Assembly: GCA_025201365.1 (NCBI GenBank)
Contig: JAIXMF010000006.1
Span: forward strand, 186,001 to 250,000
Reading direction: 5' to 3'
DNA: 64,000 bases
DNA from: Syncephalis plumigaleata
Taxonomy: Eukaryota > Zoopagomycota > Zoopagomycetes > Zoopagales > Piptocephalidaceae
The notes beneath the pieces were generated by a model that worked only from the letters and a program-made list of their open reading frames with translations, had not been told where the DNA came from and made no database searches. Of the stretch, positions 51,265 through 64,000 are shown piece after piece (within the stretch, counting starts at the first letter, position 1; every line of letters begins with the position of its first letter). The position numbers were made by a program, and so were the translations under genes.

Positions 51265-51395
51265 TCCTTTCCCCCTCATTGACTAATGTATAAAATTTGT
51301 TTAATTCTTTTTATTAGCCAATAAAACATTCTCTCTCTCGTTACCAATATTGTCTTTTTAGTATTAACTGCAATCCCTTTGTTATTAAATTAGTA
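51265..51395 (+). repeat. Diverged dispersed repeat, copy 2
   Basis: Second copy of the pyrimidine-rich repeat at 44310-44450, with several small indels. It sits just upstream of ATG10, possibly within its promoter region. Confidence 0.45.
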
Positions 51396-51468
51396 TCGAT
51401 GACTATTCCTTTTTATTTTCATTATTGATAAGAAAAGTTTCCCAGGTGATTTTTATATTCGGTTTACA

Positions 51469-52380
51469 ATGCAACATCCTATGGAATATCCATTTCTGAC
51501 ACGGGACGAGTTTCATCAGGCGGCTCGTTACTTTGTCGATAAAGCGACAAGCATTGGTGAACCATGGCAACTTGTGGTGGAAACGGTAGATATTACACAT
51601 CAGTCTGTTCTCATATACTCTCTTGATTGATTGATACATATTGCTAGACACCTTACACGACACGTGTCCATCTTGAACTAGAACAGAAACGACCAATATC
51701 ACGATCTGTACCTACGGAGCAAGAAGCAGAAGTTATTGATGCTGATGTATGTATCTCGTATAATGATATTATCTCATATATTAACGTGTAATCACTACTT
51801 TGATAATGACAGCTAAATGATGACGATGACGGTGATGATGCATTCGATGTGGCGACTATTCAATCATCAAATATTAATGCAAGTATTATCAACAAATCAG
51901 ATCATAACTGTAGTAGTAACAGCAATAAATAGGCTAATCTAGAATGGATTACATGGCGATATCATATTGATTACTCGCCCAGTTATCGTTTGCCTGTTTT
52001 GTACTTTCACGGTTGGTATGCAGGTAACGTGTTATATGCATATTGCTTACTTGTACACATACTTACTACTATTACTACTACTATGATCTATAGATGGTAC
52101 AGCCGTAGATTTGAATGATTTACCAGTTAATAATCAGACATCAGAGCCGAATCCCTTACAAAGTAATCTTCGTCAAGGCTATATTACACAAAGTAGCCAT
52201 TCTATTAATGGCCTGTCTGCCTATCAACTGCATCCATGTGGTAGTGCAGATTTATTGCGTACAGTTGCAGGATCAACTTCTATACCATTATGTCACTATA
52301 TAGCTTCATGGCTTAGTCTTGTCGGAGCTTCGGTCGATCTAAATGTTTCAAGTGATTATATACAAGGAGATACACAATAA
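51469..52380 (+). CDS. ATG10: Autophagy E2-like enzyme ATG10
   Basis: E2-like enzyme that conjugates ATG12 to ATG5. Core motifs: EWITWRYHIDYSPSYRLPVL then YFHGWYADGTAVDL (the family VEYHI.YS.SY.VPVLYF), and YQLHPCGSADLLRTVAGS with the catalytic Cys of the HPC motif. The C-terminal CHYIASWLSLVGASVDLNVS matches the ATG10 end. The N-terminus (MEYPFLTRDEFHQAARYFVD, GEPWQLV) is also typical. Five exons. The third intron (51880-51930) appears to use a GC donor, GCAAGT, with a TAG acceptor; reading through gives an early stop, while splicing keeps the frame. Confidence 0.9.
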
Positions 52381-53342
52381 CCAGACAATGACAGTGACGA
52401 TGACACGATACCTTCATACGATGTACAATCAACAGTAAACAACGTAAGATTCCAGTATATCATGAATGAATCGCACGATAGGCTTTACGCACGTGGAAAT
52501 GGTAGCCCACTTGCTCGCCTACTCTTCTCCACCTTCTTTTTCTTCTGCACTTTCTTTGTCATCTCTTTCTTCATCCTCTCTTGTGCTGTGACATTCTGTC
52601 TAATACTGTCAAAACCTCTTTCTTTTTTATTATTGTTGTCATCTGTCTTTAAATAACTAACATAGTCGTAATATATTACTACTAATAATAATACTAATAA
52701 TATTCTATTTTTGTGTGGTCAAACACAGCTATTTTATTATACTTTGAGTGTATATTATTGCACTCACCTCATATACTATTTTGTCGGGTCGTTGTTTCAA
52801 TTGTCTATTTTCACTTACTCCGCAGTTGACAATTAGGCACTGTCTGTGTGTATACACGATATATACTTGCCATAAACAAAGAGATATATCTTTCTGCTTC
52901 TACTTCTACTGCTTCTGCTTCTGCTTCTACTTTACTCTCGCTTAATACTTTTTCTAAATAGTGCTAGGTTATTAGTTTTCTGTTTTGTTAGGTATAGAAT
53001 AGCATACATACTTCATCATTTCCTCTTTTTCTTCCTCTTCCTCTTCTAGCATTGACGGCCTTGCGTTGTGTTGTGTTGTGTATCGCCACGACAAACGAGT
53101 TCATTCTTGTTTTCTTTCATTCTACCGTCCCCTCCTCCTCCTCCCCTTTGACTAGTCTAATATCGTACACTTTATTATTTCTGATAGCCTATCACGCTAC
53201 ACTACTATCGTTTACCGGTTATATATATCGTGATAGTGCGTAAACACTACTAAACCTCTTTCGTGGTTATACTGTATTGCACTCGTTTAGACCGGCCTCA
53301 TTTAGAACAGCTGGCATTCATACTGAATAGCTAGTAGACCCA
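52381..53342. other. Intergenic region, no gene seen
   Basis: About 960 bp, T/C-rich on the plus strand with a CTTCTG/CTTCTA repeat at 52888-52930 and a TCTTCC repeat near 53024-53045. Short open frames there reflect base composition. Probably the promoter of the presenilin fusion gene. Confidence 0.45.
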
Positions 53343-55580
53343 ATGGACCCAATGGCAACTGAAGAAGGTGCGTACAAGTATTGCTATTATTAGTGCCAAG
53401 CCTTTGCCCTTCTATTTACTAATGTTATCTCTTATCTCGTTATTTATCTACTATTAATAGTGAATATCAATGATTCTGTTTCGTGTGCCCATTGCGGTAA
53501 GACGGCCAATTTTATGTGTGCTCGATGCGGTCCTTCCGTCAAATATTGCTCGGAAACATGTCAGACGCAGGACTGGCCGGTTCATCAAAAGATATGCGGC
53601 ATGAATAATAAGGAGCATAACTTTACAGGCGGCTACGACACAGATATGGCCACATTGTCCGATATTGAAACTGTACGCTCGCGTCCCATGAGTCGTTACA
53701 GTGCCGCGCAAGTAATTAATCAGCGTCGTATGAGTGTGCATCACACGCAACAACGCGAGTCTACCCTTCGCTCGCAGCATGGTGGTATTGACGATGACGA
53801 CGAGTTAACAGAACAGGAGAAGGCCGATGAGCTACGCTTTTACGTAAAGCAGATTTATCTAATTGTTAAACCGGTACTCGGATGTATCCTCCTATCTATT
53901 CTATGGGTGAAGATATCAATGTATAGTCCAGAATATCGGTAAGTAATCATCTACTTGTATAGAGAACTAGTCAATATTATTATACGAAAACAATTGATGT
54001 GTAGATCAACATTAACCATTACATGATATACACAATGATTGTAGACCTGCTCAATCGCCCACTCAAATATACACAGAAAATGCCAATTCAACTACATCCG
54101 AAAAGTTCCTCGGTTCCTTAGCTAATGCATCAATTATCGTGGGTCAAATCATTGTAATGACCATTATTGTTATGGTACTGTTCAAGTATGGCTGCTTTAA
54201 GATTCTATTTGGATTCTTTATGGTGATTGTTACCCTACTACTCGGTGGTATGGGATTGCTTCTTATAATGGCCATCATCAACACGTTCTTCATCCCTATG
54301 GACTATATCACACTAGTTATTAGCGTATACAATTTCGCGATTGTTGGTGTAATCGCCGTATTCTGGAGTAAAGGACCGATGCGAGTGCAACAAGCCTATT
54401 TGACGATCATGTCCTCACTTATGGTAATGATGATACTCGTTATAGTTATAGCAGTATAGTATGATTTACATATTGTATTTATCATCATTATTATCTAGGC
54501 TTATTCTATGACAGGTCTCGCCGAATGGACTACTTGGCTTCTACTTGGTCTACTAGCCATTTGGGGTAAGATAATTGGGAGTAATGAACAAATGAACAAT
54601 TAGTAACAAGCATATATATATATATATATATAACAATTAGATTTGATTGCTGTCTTGTGTCCATTTGGTCCATTAAAGATGCTTATTGATAGTACGAAGA
54701 ATCAAGCCAAGTCAGTGCCTGCTCTACTATATGCTGGTATGTAATATGCTACTGATAGATAGATTATAATATAAACAAACATATCTCATACTAATACCTA
54801 CTATGTTTAGTGAATGCCGTATGGCTAATGGCCTTTAACGAACGAGACTACGCATCAGAGACTGACTATCAATCAACGCATACGGCCGTGCCTAATTACG
54901 CTATTGCATCGCCACATCTACCTGGCACGATGGACACTCATGTGGAGCATATTGCTATGGAGTCGCGTGCCGACATGGGATGGAGCAAGGAGCCGGCCAT
55001 GCCATCGGCTCAAGGTATGAATAATCACACGCCACATCCGTTCAGTCAGTCTACATCGGGATCAATACGTAACTCGTCACGTCAAAGAGAGAATGGAATA
55101 GAGGACGAGTTACTAGAGGAAGAAGGTATGAGAATCATATAATAATGATGATGATGGGTATTCAGCATTACTAATATTATTGATAATACTACATAACAGA
55201 AGAAGCAGGTATCAAACTTGGACTTGGTGATTTCGTCTTTTATAGTGTATTAGTGGCTAGAGCAGGTAAGTTGACTATAAATACGTAATATTTGTATACT
55301 AATCATTTCATTGTAGCCCTATTTGACTGGATAACTACAGTGACGTGTACGGTAGCAGTAATGATGGTAAGTCTATATTCATATTAATTATCTCTATACT
55401 TATCTACTCGTATATATCTATTAGGGATTGAATGCCACTATTTTCTTGTTGGCCATTAAGCGAAAGGCTCTACCTGCCCTGCCAATTAGCATTGCTTTCG
55501 GTATTCTATTTTATTTTGTTAGTAGCATTATGTTAGTGCCATGCATAGAGACATTGTCATTGGCACAGGTGTTCTTGTAA
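53343..55580 (+). CDS. Presenilin with an N-terminal MYND zinc finger
   Basis: Intramembrane aspartyl protease of the presenilin type fused to a MYND domain. After a tiny first exon the second encodes CAHCGKTANFMCARC, YCSETCQTQDWPVHQKIC (complete MYND ligand set, about residues 15-55), an acidic linker and TM1. Later exons give the presenilin helices: LTIMSSLMAYSMTGLAEWTT, then IWDLIAVLCPFGPLKMLID (first active-site Asp, WD where YD is usual), a loop of about 120 residues rich in Ser/His, GIKLGLGDFVFYSVLVARAA (GLGD with the second Asp) and KALPALPISIAFGILFYF (PAL motif). Roughly 570 residues, eight or more introns, no frame break. In animals and plants presenilin is the catalytic part of gamma-secretase and has no MYND domain. 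Confidence 0.88.
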
Positions 55581-55841
55581 TAGTAACCAATGATCCTCAT
55601 TATTATTATTGCTGTTGTCCTTATCATTACTGTTACTATTACTACTTATTATTTGTAACTATTATGAACACCGAGTGATAGATGATTCGTAAAAGTATGT
55701 ACTGCACATACATGCTTTTCCTTAAATACAGTCGAGATTTCTAATTATGTTTTATGTGCAAACATATACACATACACATTCAAATATACTAGTTTAATGA
55801 AAGATGATTTTATGTATTGTTCCTGTTATTGCCACAATGAT

Positions 55842-57140
55842 CTACTCAAATCCATTACGAACATTATCATACTGACTTGTAGGGAAGAATAGATGGTTCT
55901 CTGCTTGTTCAAGGGCAGCTGGTCCACCCAATGCACGAGATGCCGTGCAAACGAGTGATTGAGCCGAGTCACTCTTGTCGGAACTCAGCTCCCAGAACAT
56001 GATACCGCGTAAACCACGCTCACGACACCAATTCGCTTTACGCCATATAATCTCTACTGTGTCGTAGGTGATCAACTCTCGTTTAGCCGGATCATACGAG
56101 TAGCTAATGCCTGTTGTTCATCAACGTGTACCTGACCACCGGGTAATGGTAGTTGCTTGTAGTCGTATACACCCTGTTCCCAACTACCCTGTCCCACGCC
56201 TTGATAACTATGTCCTATACCGTTCGTTTGTTGGAAGCATCGGCCATACAGTGGACATCCGATGATGATCTTACTATTCGGAACACCTTGTGACAAATAG
56301 TAGTCAACCGCCTTACACACGGATAACTCGCCACCGAATAGATTGGCTTGATGATTAGCTACAGATGACCATGATCTATGATTGCATTCGTATCAATAAA
56401 TGTATACTATGGTGATCATTTCATTCACTTACCCTGCAAAATCATAAGCCATCAAGTAGAACCAGTCGACGAGTGGTGCCATGTCACGCAGCAGTAATTT
56501 ACGATAATTATCCTCGCCACATGGTACGGCACACGTCAGTAAATAGGGTTGAGTCTCGCCTTTATCGTATTGATATCGAGTGAGTGCCTCGCGCATTGTT
56601 TGTAATAGCAACACGTAATTCTGTGCATCTTGTGGTGTTTGCGGATATTCCTAATGATATCACAACATATCAATACATATATATATACATTTGCATTTGT
56701 ATTATCAAGTATACTAGTAGTAGTAGTTACTCACCCAATCGATATCAATACCATCGAGACCAAGATCATCGAGTAGTTTAATGGCAGTCTGAGTGAACGC
56801 TGCTCGTTTCGCGGGATCGGCAGCAACTACGGGAAAGTTCTTCGATAATGTCCAACCACCGATGGAGAGTGACACCTTTAGGGTGCGCTGTGCACGTTTA
56901 AGCAATGCCAACCGTTTAAAGTTGCCATATAAATTGTTACCGGTATCGTTCCAACTGTCATCCTCGTAATGCTTCTCGATATCAGCCCATTTATCGGTTA
57001 ATGTCACACCGCCTTGTTCGTTAACATCGGCAAACGCATAAAGAATATGGTTAAGTGGTCGCCTGGCACGTTGACCACATGATAGTTACGGGCGTAAATA
57101 CCCCAAGAGACAAAATACGCGCAAGTACTAGATTGCTCAT
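55842..57140 (-). CDS. GH18 chitinase-like protein, with apparent single-base breaks
   Basis: Glycoside hydrolase family 18. Visible blocks: [20 protein letters not shown] (near 57090), [15 protein letters not shown] (near 56870), the catalytic DGIDIDW|E across the intron at 56680-56735 followed by [30 protein letters not shown] (near 56435), [19 protein letters not shown], and [18 protein letters not shown]. All DxxDxDxE residues are present. The frame changes near 57050 and near 56095, each time consistent with one missing base, while similarity continues. No signal peptide is seen at the 5' end, which is unclear (Met near 57140). Family GH18 also includes lectins; the intact acid suggests a hydrolase. 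Confidence 0.85.
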
Positions 57141-57391
57141 ACTTGGTAGAAACAAAGAAAACTAGAACAAAGGAGTAGTGATACTATAATAGAATGGATT
57201 CAATTTTTGTAAAGCTGTCTACGTCAGTTGCCAAGAAGTTCTAATCATTGGTTGTTTATAAATAGATCATGATCATCATCATCGGATAATAAATGTAGAA
57301 ATGTGTGATTTCTATATGTGTGTATGCGGAGAATGATCCTGCACTGATTTTCTATTCTTTTTTGCTTTTTTTATTATTATTATTTATTCAA

Positions 57392-58943
57392 ATGACAATG
57401 AACTTTACGCTATCACCCTCTGCTAGTCGTCGTGGTCGTTTGTTGTTGTCGGGCAAGCAAGCAATTGCCACGCCAGGCTGTCTACTCAACTGTATTCGTG
57501 GTTCTGTCCCGCATTTGACACCTGATATGCTTGCTCGTGTTGGTCCAAGGATTATTCAAGTGCCACTGGCTCATTTGTATGTAACATAGACGCGATGAAC
57601 TAAAGTGTGTAGCGACTCTAACTGATACTATTGTATATATATACAGTGTCGATCGTTCCCCTACAGTTTCCGAGAAATTCAATAGTAGTTTATCCAAATT
57701 TATTAATGCTGAAACGTACACTGTTATCGGTGATTTGTTGGATGTTGCAGAGGAACAGTCGGAGGCGAGTTGTTCGGAAAAGTTTGTCAGCATACGTACA
57801 ACAGGTGGAATGAGAAAGGTATATGCAACATGCGATCATGTTTGATAAGGTTAATCGTGTTGTTGTTAACCATATGATTATATCGATTAGATTACCGCTA
57901 AAGACTATGCCACGATTTAGCCAGCTATGAACCGGATATCTGTGTAGCACCTAGTGATCCCATTTGGGCAGCGAGCACTCAACCATCGCGTAGTCGTGCC
58001 AACAAGGCATCTCGACGTACTGTACGTCTACTCGATCAGTTCCTTGATGAAATGCAGGTAGGAAATGGTTAATGAGCATTACATGAATTGTTATTAATCA
58101 AGCAAATCTATAGTCGAAACCAGTGCTTGCCGTACTACAGGGCAGTCATTATCCAGAGGAACGTGCCAGATCAGCCGTAGAAATAAGTAAACGAAATGTC
58201 GATGGTAAGTCTGACTAGCGTTGTCCTATTCGTAAGCAATACTAATATCTATGCCTTATATGTATAGGATTTGTATTGAATCTACGTAATTTAGTAGCAA
58301 ATGATATTGCTCATGGTGAAGCTACACGCCAAGCACTCTACTCGTTACTACTTGAATCAACGAAGCATACACCCAAGAGAAGCCAAGATTCGCATTCGGT
58401 GTTACATCCATTGGTAAGATTGCTGCAGCATAGTTACTACTAAGAATAGTAATGGCAGTAGTAATACTAACGAATGAGCAATGTTATATAGATCAAGTAT
58501 TGGATGCGGTACAGGCTGGTATCGATGTATTCGACGCCACATTCATTCTATGGGCGACAGAAAAGGGACATGCCTTGCACATGTCACTTGGTGATAATGC
58601 CGATATACCGGCCAGCTATGAAGTAGTCGATCTTTGGTCGCCTGATTGTCGTCGTGATTTCAAACCGTTTATTACTAATTGCGGTTGTTTCGCTTGCACA
58701 CGACATACTCGCGCGTATTGTCATCATTTATTGCAGACACACGAGATGCTGGCTCATGTATTGCTCATGTGTCACAATGCCTATCAGTATGATCAATTCT
58801 TTGCTCAAATACGTGGTCATTTGGATGCAGGCACGTTTGAACAGGCTCGCAATGCATTTATCAATGCTTACGATAATGCTCCTCCACTAGCGGCTAGTCA
58901 GACTAGAAAGCCACCATTACGTCAACGATTTGAAGCACAATAA
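57392..58943 (+). CDS. QTRT2: Queuine tRNA-ribosyltransferase accessory subunit (QTRT2)
   Basis: Non-catalytic partner of the eukaryotic tRNA-guanine transglycosylase that inserts queuine at position 34 of tRNAs with GUN anticodons. Signature parts: TPGCLLNCIRGSVPHLTPDM, EPDICVAPSDPIWAASTQPS, AVLQGSHYPEERARSAVEIS, VDGFVLNLRNL, VLDAVQAGIDVFDATF, and the zinc site CGCFACTRHTRAYCHHLLQT followed by EMLAHVLLMCHNAYQYDQFF. Introns near 57580-57645, 57820-57890, 58055-58113 and 58205-58268. One base seems missing near 57918 (a T run), where the frame meets a stop although similarity continues in the next frame. The intron near 58412-58450 also does not close cleanly in phase. Confidence 0.88.
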
Positions 58944-59140
58944 TAAGTATTGATATCTAATAGGATAATAGGATGGCAACAAGTAAATAATAAAGAATAG
59001 TTATTGTGTAAAGCTATGTGGTTATGACATAATCAACTGGTAATGATATCACAAAGGTTATTCTAGTTTTATTTTTGTAATACAGTTACGTTGATAGGCA
59101 ATGAATAGAAATAATGGTATAGATAAGAACAAGGTAAGAA

Positions 59141-60388
59141 CTATGAAGAAGAGGTATGCTGCAATTGATGAATAACATCTGCTATCACTCGACTGCATCG
59201 ATCATCAACGAGTAGTTCGTAGCAGATGACGTGAATATGCTCCAATAACAATGGACGTTTCTTTGAATCAATCAACGACGAATGACTCTGATTCATTTGT
59301 GTGCTATCACTCAGATAGTCGGCTATTTGCATATCCAATACATTCGACAACGAGTGTCAAGTACACGTCGTAATCCTTTGAGGTGCATTAATAATTCTCG
59401 CAAGAATGTATGCCGACCAGGTAATGAGGCGGTGGCAAAGATGGTCTTTAAAACACCCTCGGCCGCTATAAGTTTCGGTAATTCCAACTCGGACTGGCCA
59501 ACGTTCATTAGGGTGAAATCCGAGAGAAGAGGATGATCAATAGGCTGGCCAGTAGCTCGCGTAGACTCTCCTCCGTCAGTCTACCCTCCTCCGCCCCCTT
59601 GTACAGCAGATGGACGGTATTCGACAAAATGGGTAAATGTCTGATGACATCGCTAAACTCGTTGAGCCTCGGGAATCGATGATCGTCGCGCGAGCAAAGT
59701 CTACTGGTCAATCTGCACAGATGACCGGCAAGTAAATGAGACTGTTTGCTGTATCGCATGCCACTAATCACGAGATTGACGAGTCGATCGAATGGTTCGC
59801 GGAATGTCACCGTGCCATACTCGCCGAATCGCACCAATAACGCGCGATAAGACAAGTTGGGATCCTCGCAAGTGTTCATAAGCTGAGTCAACACTTGGTA
59901 GGTGCGCGTGCCACTGTTGTGTTGTAGCATTTTCATACAGTTATTGAACAAGGTTGGCGTTTCCATTGCAACAAGCAAAATGTTCAACTGTTCAGCATCG
60001 GTGAACTTCAGCCAGCATGGCGTGTCGGTAGTGGCTAGCAACGACAACGACGATGTAGATGACGAGGGTGATGTAATGTAAATGGTGGGCACACTTATTA
60101 TACGCTCATCAGTAGTGTCATTCGTGTAGTGTTCATAAGCATGCGTGGCTGAATACGGGAGAGTACCATCTTTCTCGGATGATTGATGTGTCTTTGAGGT
60201 ATGTGTGCTCATCGACATCATTTGCGAGCAGGTCAGGGAGTCTACGCTATACAACGAGATAACTCATTGGCATCCAGGCTTGGATCGTCCACCGTTAATG
60301 TAGCCGGTTCATTTATACTTGATGCCATACGAAGTGGCGGTGGACTCTGCGGTAAATCGGGCAGTGATACCTTTCGAATTAGCTGCAT
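59141..60388 (-). CDS. Unrecognised helical-repeat protein
   Basis: Read right to left from a Met at 60386-60388: a Pro/Ser-rich opening (LPDLPQSPPPLRMAS), a Thr/Ser-rich linker, then helical sequence that looks ARM/HEAT-like (TDAEQLNILLVAMETPTLFN, TYQVLTQLMNTCEDPNLSYR, LLAGHLCRLTSRLCSRDDHR, LPKLIAAEGVLKTIFATASL) to the stop at 59141. The reading frame shifts near 60253, near 59535 and near 59350; each is consistent with one base and helical sequence carries on at once. No introns are apparent. I do not recognise the family; the helices suggest a scaffold. Confidence 0.55.
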
Positions 60389-61474
60389 GTTTATGTAGAC
60401 TAGTGGTAACACTAATATGAACTAGAAATACGAATAAATATTGAAAGGGCAAGGAAAGCCAAATGATACTGGAAGAAGGAAAAGGAGGAATAAAGTAATC
60501 AAGTGACGGGCTGTTGTCAACGAACGAACAAATGAACTAAAAAAAAACTAAGGAATACACAAATGGATGAACGAGCGAATGAAATACAAATATTTGTGAC
60601 TGGCTTGCATCAATAATAGCAACAGCAACATTGATTGCTATTGCTACTTTATAAAGGAAAGAGATTAAGCGAGAGAGCGAGAGAGAGAGGAAGCACTGAC
60701 ATCGATTAAAAGTCCATACTCCCCTGACCTGCAATTATTCCCCTTGGATCAGTTCGGACGCAATCATTTCTAGCTGCAGGTGTAGAATATTCGAAAGCAA
60801 GGAGAGAAGAGAGATGCAGCCTAGACTATTTTCCATATTATTGGGCTAGAGCTTCGTTACTAATTGATTGACTGATTATTATTGTTATTTGACGCACTAC
60901 GACATCATTGTCTGCACGTCGCGACCATCCACATATGCTACATGTACATGTTATGCGTGATTAGAAAGGAAAAGGAAGAGAAACGACGATCTTTACCATT
61001 GATACAAACAAGGACCATTATGACGTTGCTTTGACTATGATATGACAATGATTAGGATAATGATTAGGAAATGACGAGTGAATGATGATTATAAACTGCA
61101 GATGAAATCATCAGTAATACAAGTGCGAGTACCACTGCTATAATTGCAATTGTAGTAATAAATTAGTATATATTGCCATTTATATTAACTCTATTCTATT
61201 CTCTAATAAATATCAATATCGTACATGGTCTATCTACTATATCTCTACATAAAATGAATGGAATAATATGTCTGGTTATTGGATGATGGCGTATGATTGG
61301 TGGTAGATTTTTTATGGAACAGGTCACATTGGCATGTTTGCAGTATTCGGTTCATTCATCTTTTTTTCTTTTGGATCCGCCTTCTCCATCTACCTCGTAA
61401 CTAGCCTTTGTACATTGGTCGTCATTCCTTATCGTCATGTCGAGTCCACGTAATAGTAAAAAAGGTATTTTAGT
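60389..61474. other. Intergenic region, no gene seen
   Basis: About 1.1 kb between the divergent helical-protein and sirtuin genes. Contains a GAGA/GCGA-rich tract at 60665-60690. No supported ORF or RNA gene. An ATG at 61437 upstream of the sirtuin start opens a 13-codon frame. Confidence 0.45.
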
Positions 61475-63287
<1,813 letters not shown>

Positions 63288-63417
63288 TGTGTCCACTATT
63301 GGTATACATGATAACGTATACTGTATAACAAATGCAGTTATATTCGCTAGTTTATGTACACTGCCAATAATAAAGAAAGAGAAAGAGAGAAAGGGAAGAA
63401 GGAAATGTCATCATCAT

Positions 63418-64000
63418 TCAGATATTATAATAAGATGAACAATGATTATTGCATAGTAGAGGAAGATTAGAGTTAGAAATAATATTGGTAGTGATAGATC
63501 GACTAGAACGTCCATGAACTCGTTGCGTGTCTTGTTCTACGATAGTACGTGATGCACGCGACAATACTCGTGGTTCGTCACTTCTGTTTAGATGATAATT
63601 TATATGGTAGACCGGTGTAAGTGGCTCGTGTGGCATAACACTATCTGAATTGGATTCCTCCGAGAATGACTGTGCTGTAATGGTAGACGCAGAGTGTAAT
63701 TGTCCATCATCTGTTAGATGATATCCAGATCTTTCCCATGGATTGCTATACGAGAACCAGTTAGATCTTGTGGTTGTGATTGTTGTGATTGTTGTTGTTG
63801 TTGTTGTTGTTGCTGCTGGTACTGATATTGTGGTTGTGGTTGTTGCAATAACGGTAATGGCATAGGAAGTTGCGAGTTATGTCGCTGATATACGGGCGTT
63901 TTCTCCATTTGTTCTATACCAAAAGCACGATCGATATCCAAAGCGTAAGCACCGGAATAAGTGTACACATGGATGCAGCATTACTACATCCAATAGATGC
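63418..64000 (-). CDS. PolyQ-containing protein, 5' part beyond the window
   Basis: Enters from the right edge. Residues near 63960-63780 run ALDIDRAFGIEQMEKTPVYQ, then a Pro/Gln-rich tract with ten or more consecutive Gln (63790-63815, CAA/CAG). The likely continuation is WFSYSNPWERSGYHLTDDGQ and MPHEPLTPVYHINYHLNRSD, ending at a stop near 63418; these lie in a different frame from the Gln tract, so a one-base slip within or just after the CAA repeat is likely. Disordered and regulatory in character; no domain recognised. Confidence 0.5.

Overview
This window is nuclear DNA of a compact, intron-rich eukaryote. Genes on both strands are packed closely. Nearly all are cut by short introns (about 45-110 nt) with GTAAGT-type donors, CTAAT/CTAAC branch points and TAG/CAG acceptors. 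The gene set fits an early-diverging, non-Dikarya fungus or a related opisthokont: PET127, a GH18 chitinase-like gene and several LTR/LINE relics, together with genes absent from most Dikarya (presenilin, SMIM8-like, PHYHD1-like, a PAZ-type Dicer, Fanzor). I cannot name the species.

Layout: 1-4831 TOP2 (-, cut by the left edge); 5510-7802 PET127 (+); 7897-8241 SMIM8-like (-); 8345-8992 GNAT (+); 9253-10660 PHYHD1-like dioxygenase (+); 10811-15797 SMC5 (+); 16254-17194 Cys-rich, gag-like protein (+); 17485-18442 Rab GTPase (-); 19063-21041 amino-acid transporter (-); 21682-24324 a secreted-peptide gene made almost entirely of single-codon exons (-); 25298-27894 prolyl oligopeptidase (-); 28084-34555 a young Ty3/gypsy element sitting inside a LINE fragment; 35104-35540 truncated UBE2G2/UBC7 (+); 35700-39530 Dicer lacking the first helicase lobe (-); 40286-41230 methylthioribulose-1-phosphate dehydratase (+); 41405-43730 Fanzor RNA-guided nuclease (-); 45559-46054 coiled-coil protein (+); 46214-48160 seven-TM protein (-); 48909-49576 NAA50 (-); 50027-50908 coiled-coil repeat protein (-); 51469-52380 ATG10 (+); 53343-55580 MYND-presenilin fusion (+); 55842-57140 GH18 (-); 57392-58943 QTRT2 (+); 59141-60388 unknown helical protein (-); 61475-63287 SIRT2-like sirtuin (+); 63418-64000 polyQ protein (-, cut by the right edge).

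The outstanding feature is 21682-24324. A 94-nt first exon encodes a signal peptide. It is followed by about 30 tandem units of roughly 82 bp, each a complete small intron (donor, branch point, acceptor) separated from the next by an exon of only 3 nt (one is best read as 5 nt). Splice signals are conserved in every unit while the three exon bases vary freely. Once the 5-nt exon is taken into account, 27 consecutive exons are single whole codons in phase 0, ending in a stop. This is an extreme version of the micro-exon gene layout known from schistosome MEG and aphid bicycle effector genes.

Several host genes (prolyl oligopeptidase, GH18, QTRT2, sirtuin, the 59-60 kb gene, the polyQ gene) are interrupted by single missing bases where family similarity clearly continues in the next frame. 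This pattern suggests indel errors in the assembly more than decay of so many genes. The genes do not form one pathway; the neighbourhood is ordinary housekeeping (DNA topology and repair, mitochondrial RNA, tRNA queuosine, methionine salvage, autophagy, RNAi) with accessory insertions at 28-35 kb and 41-44 kb.
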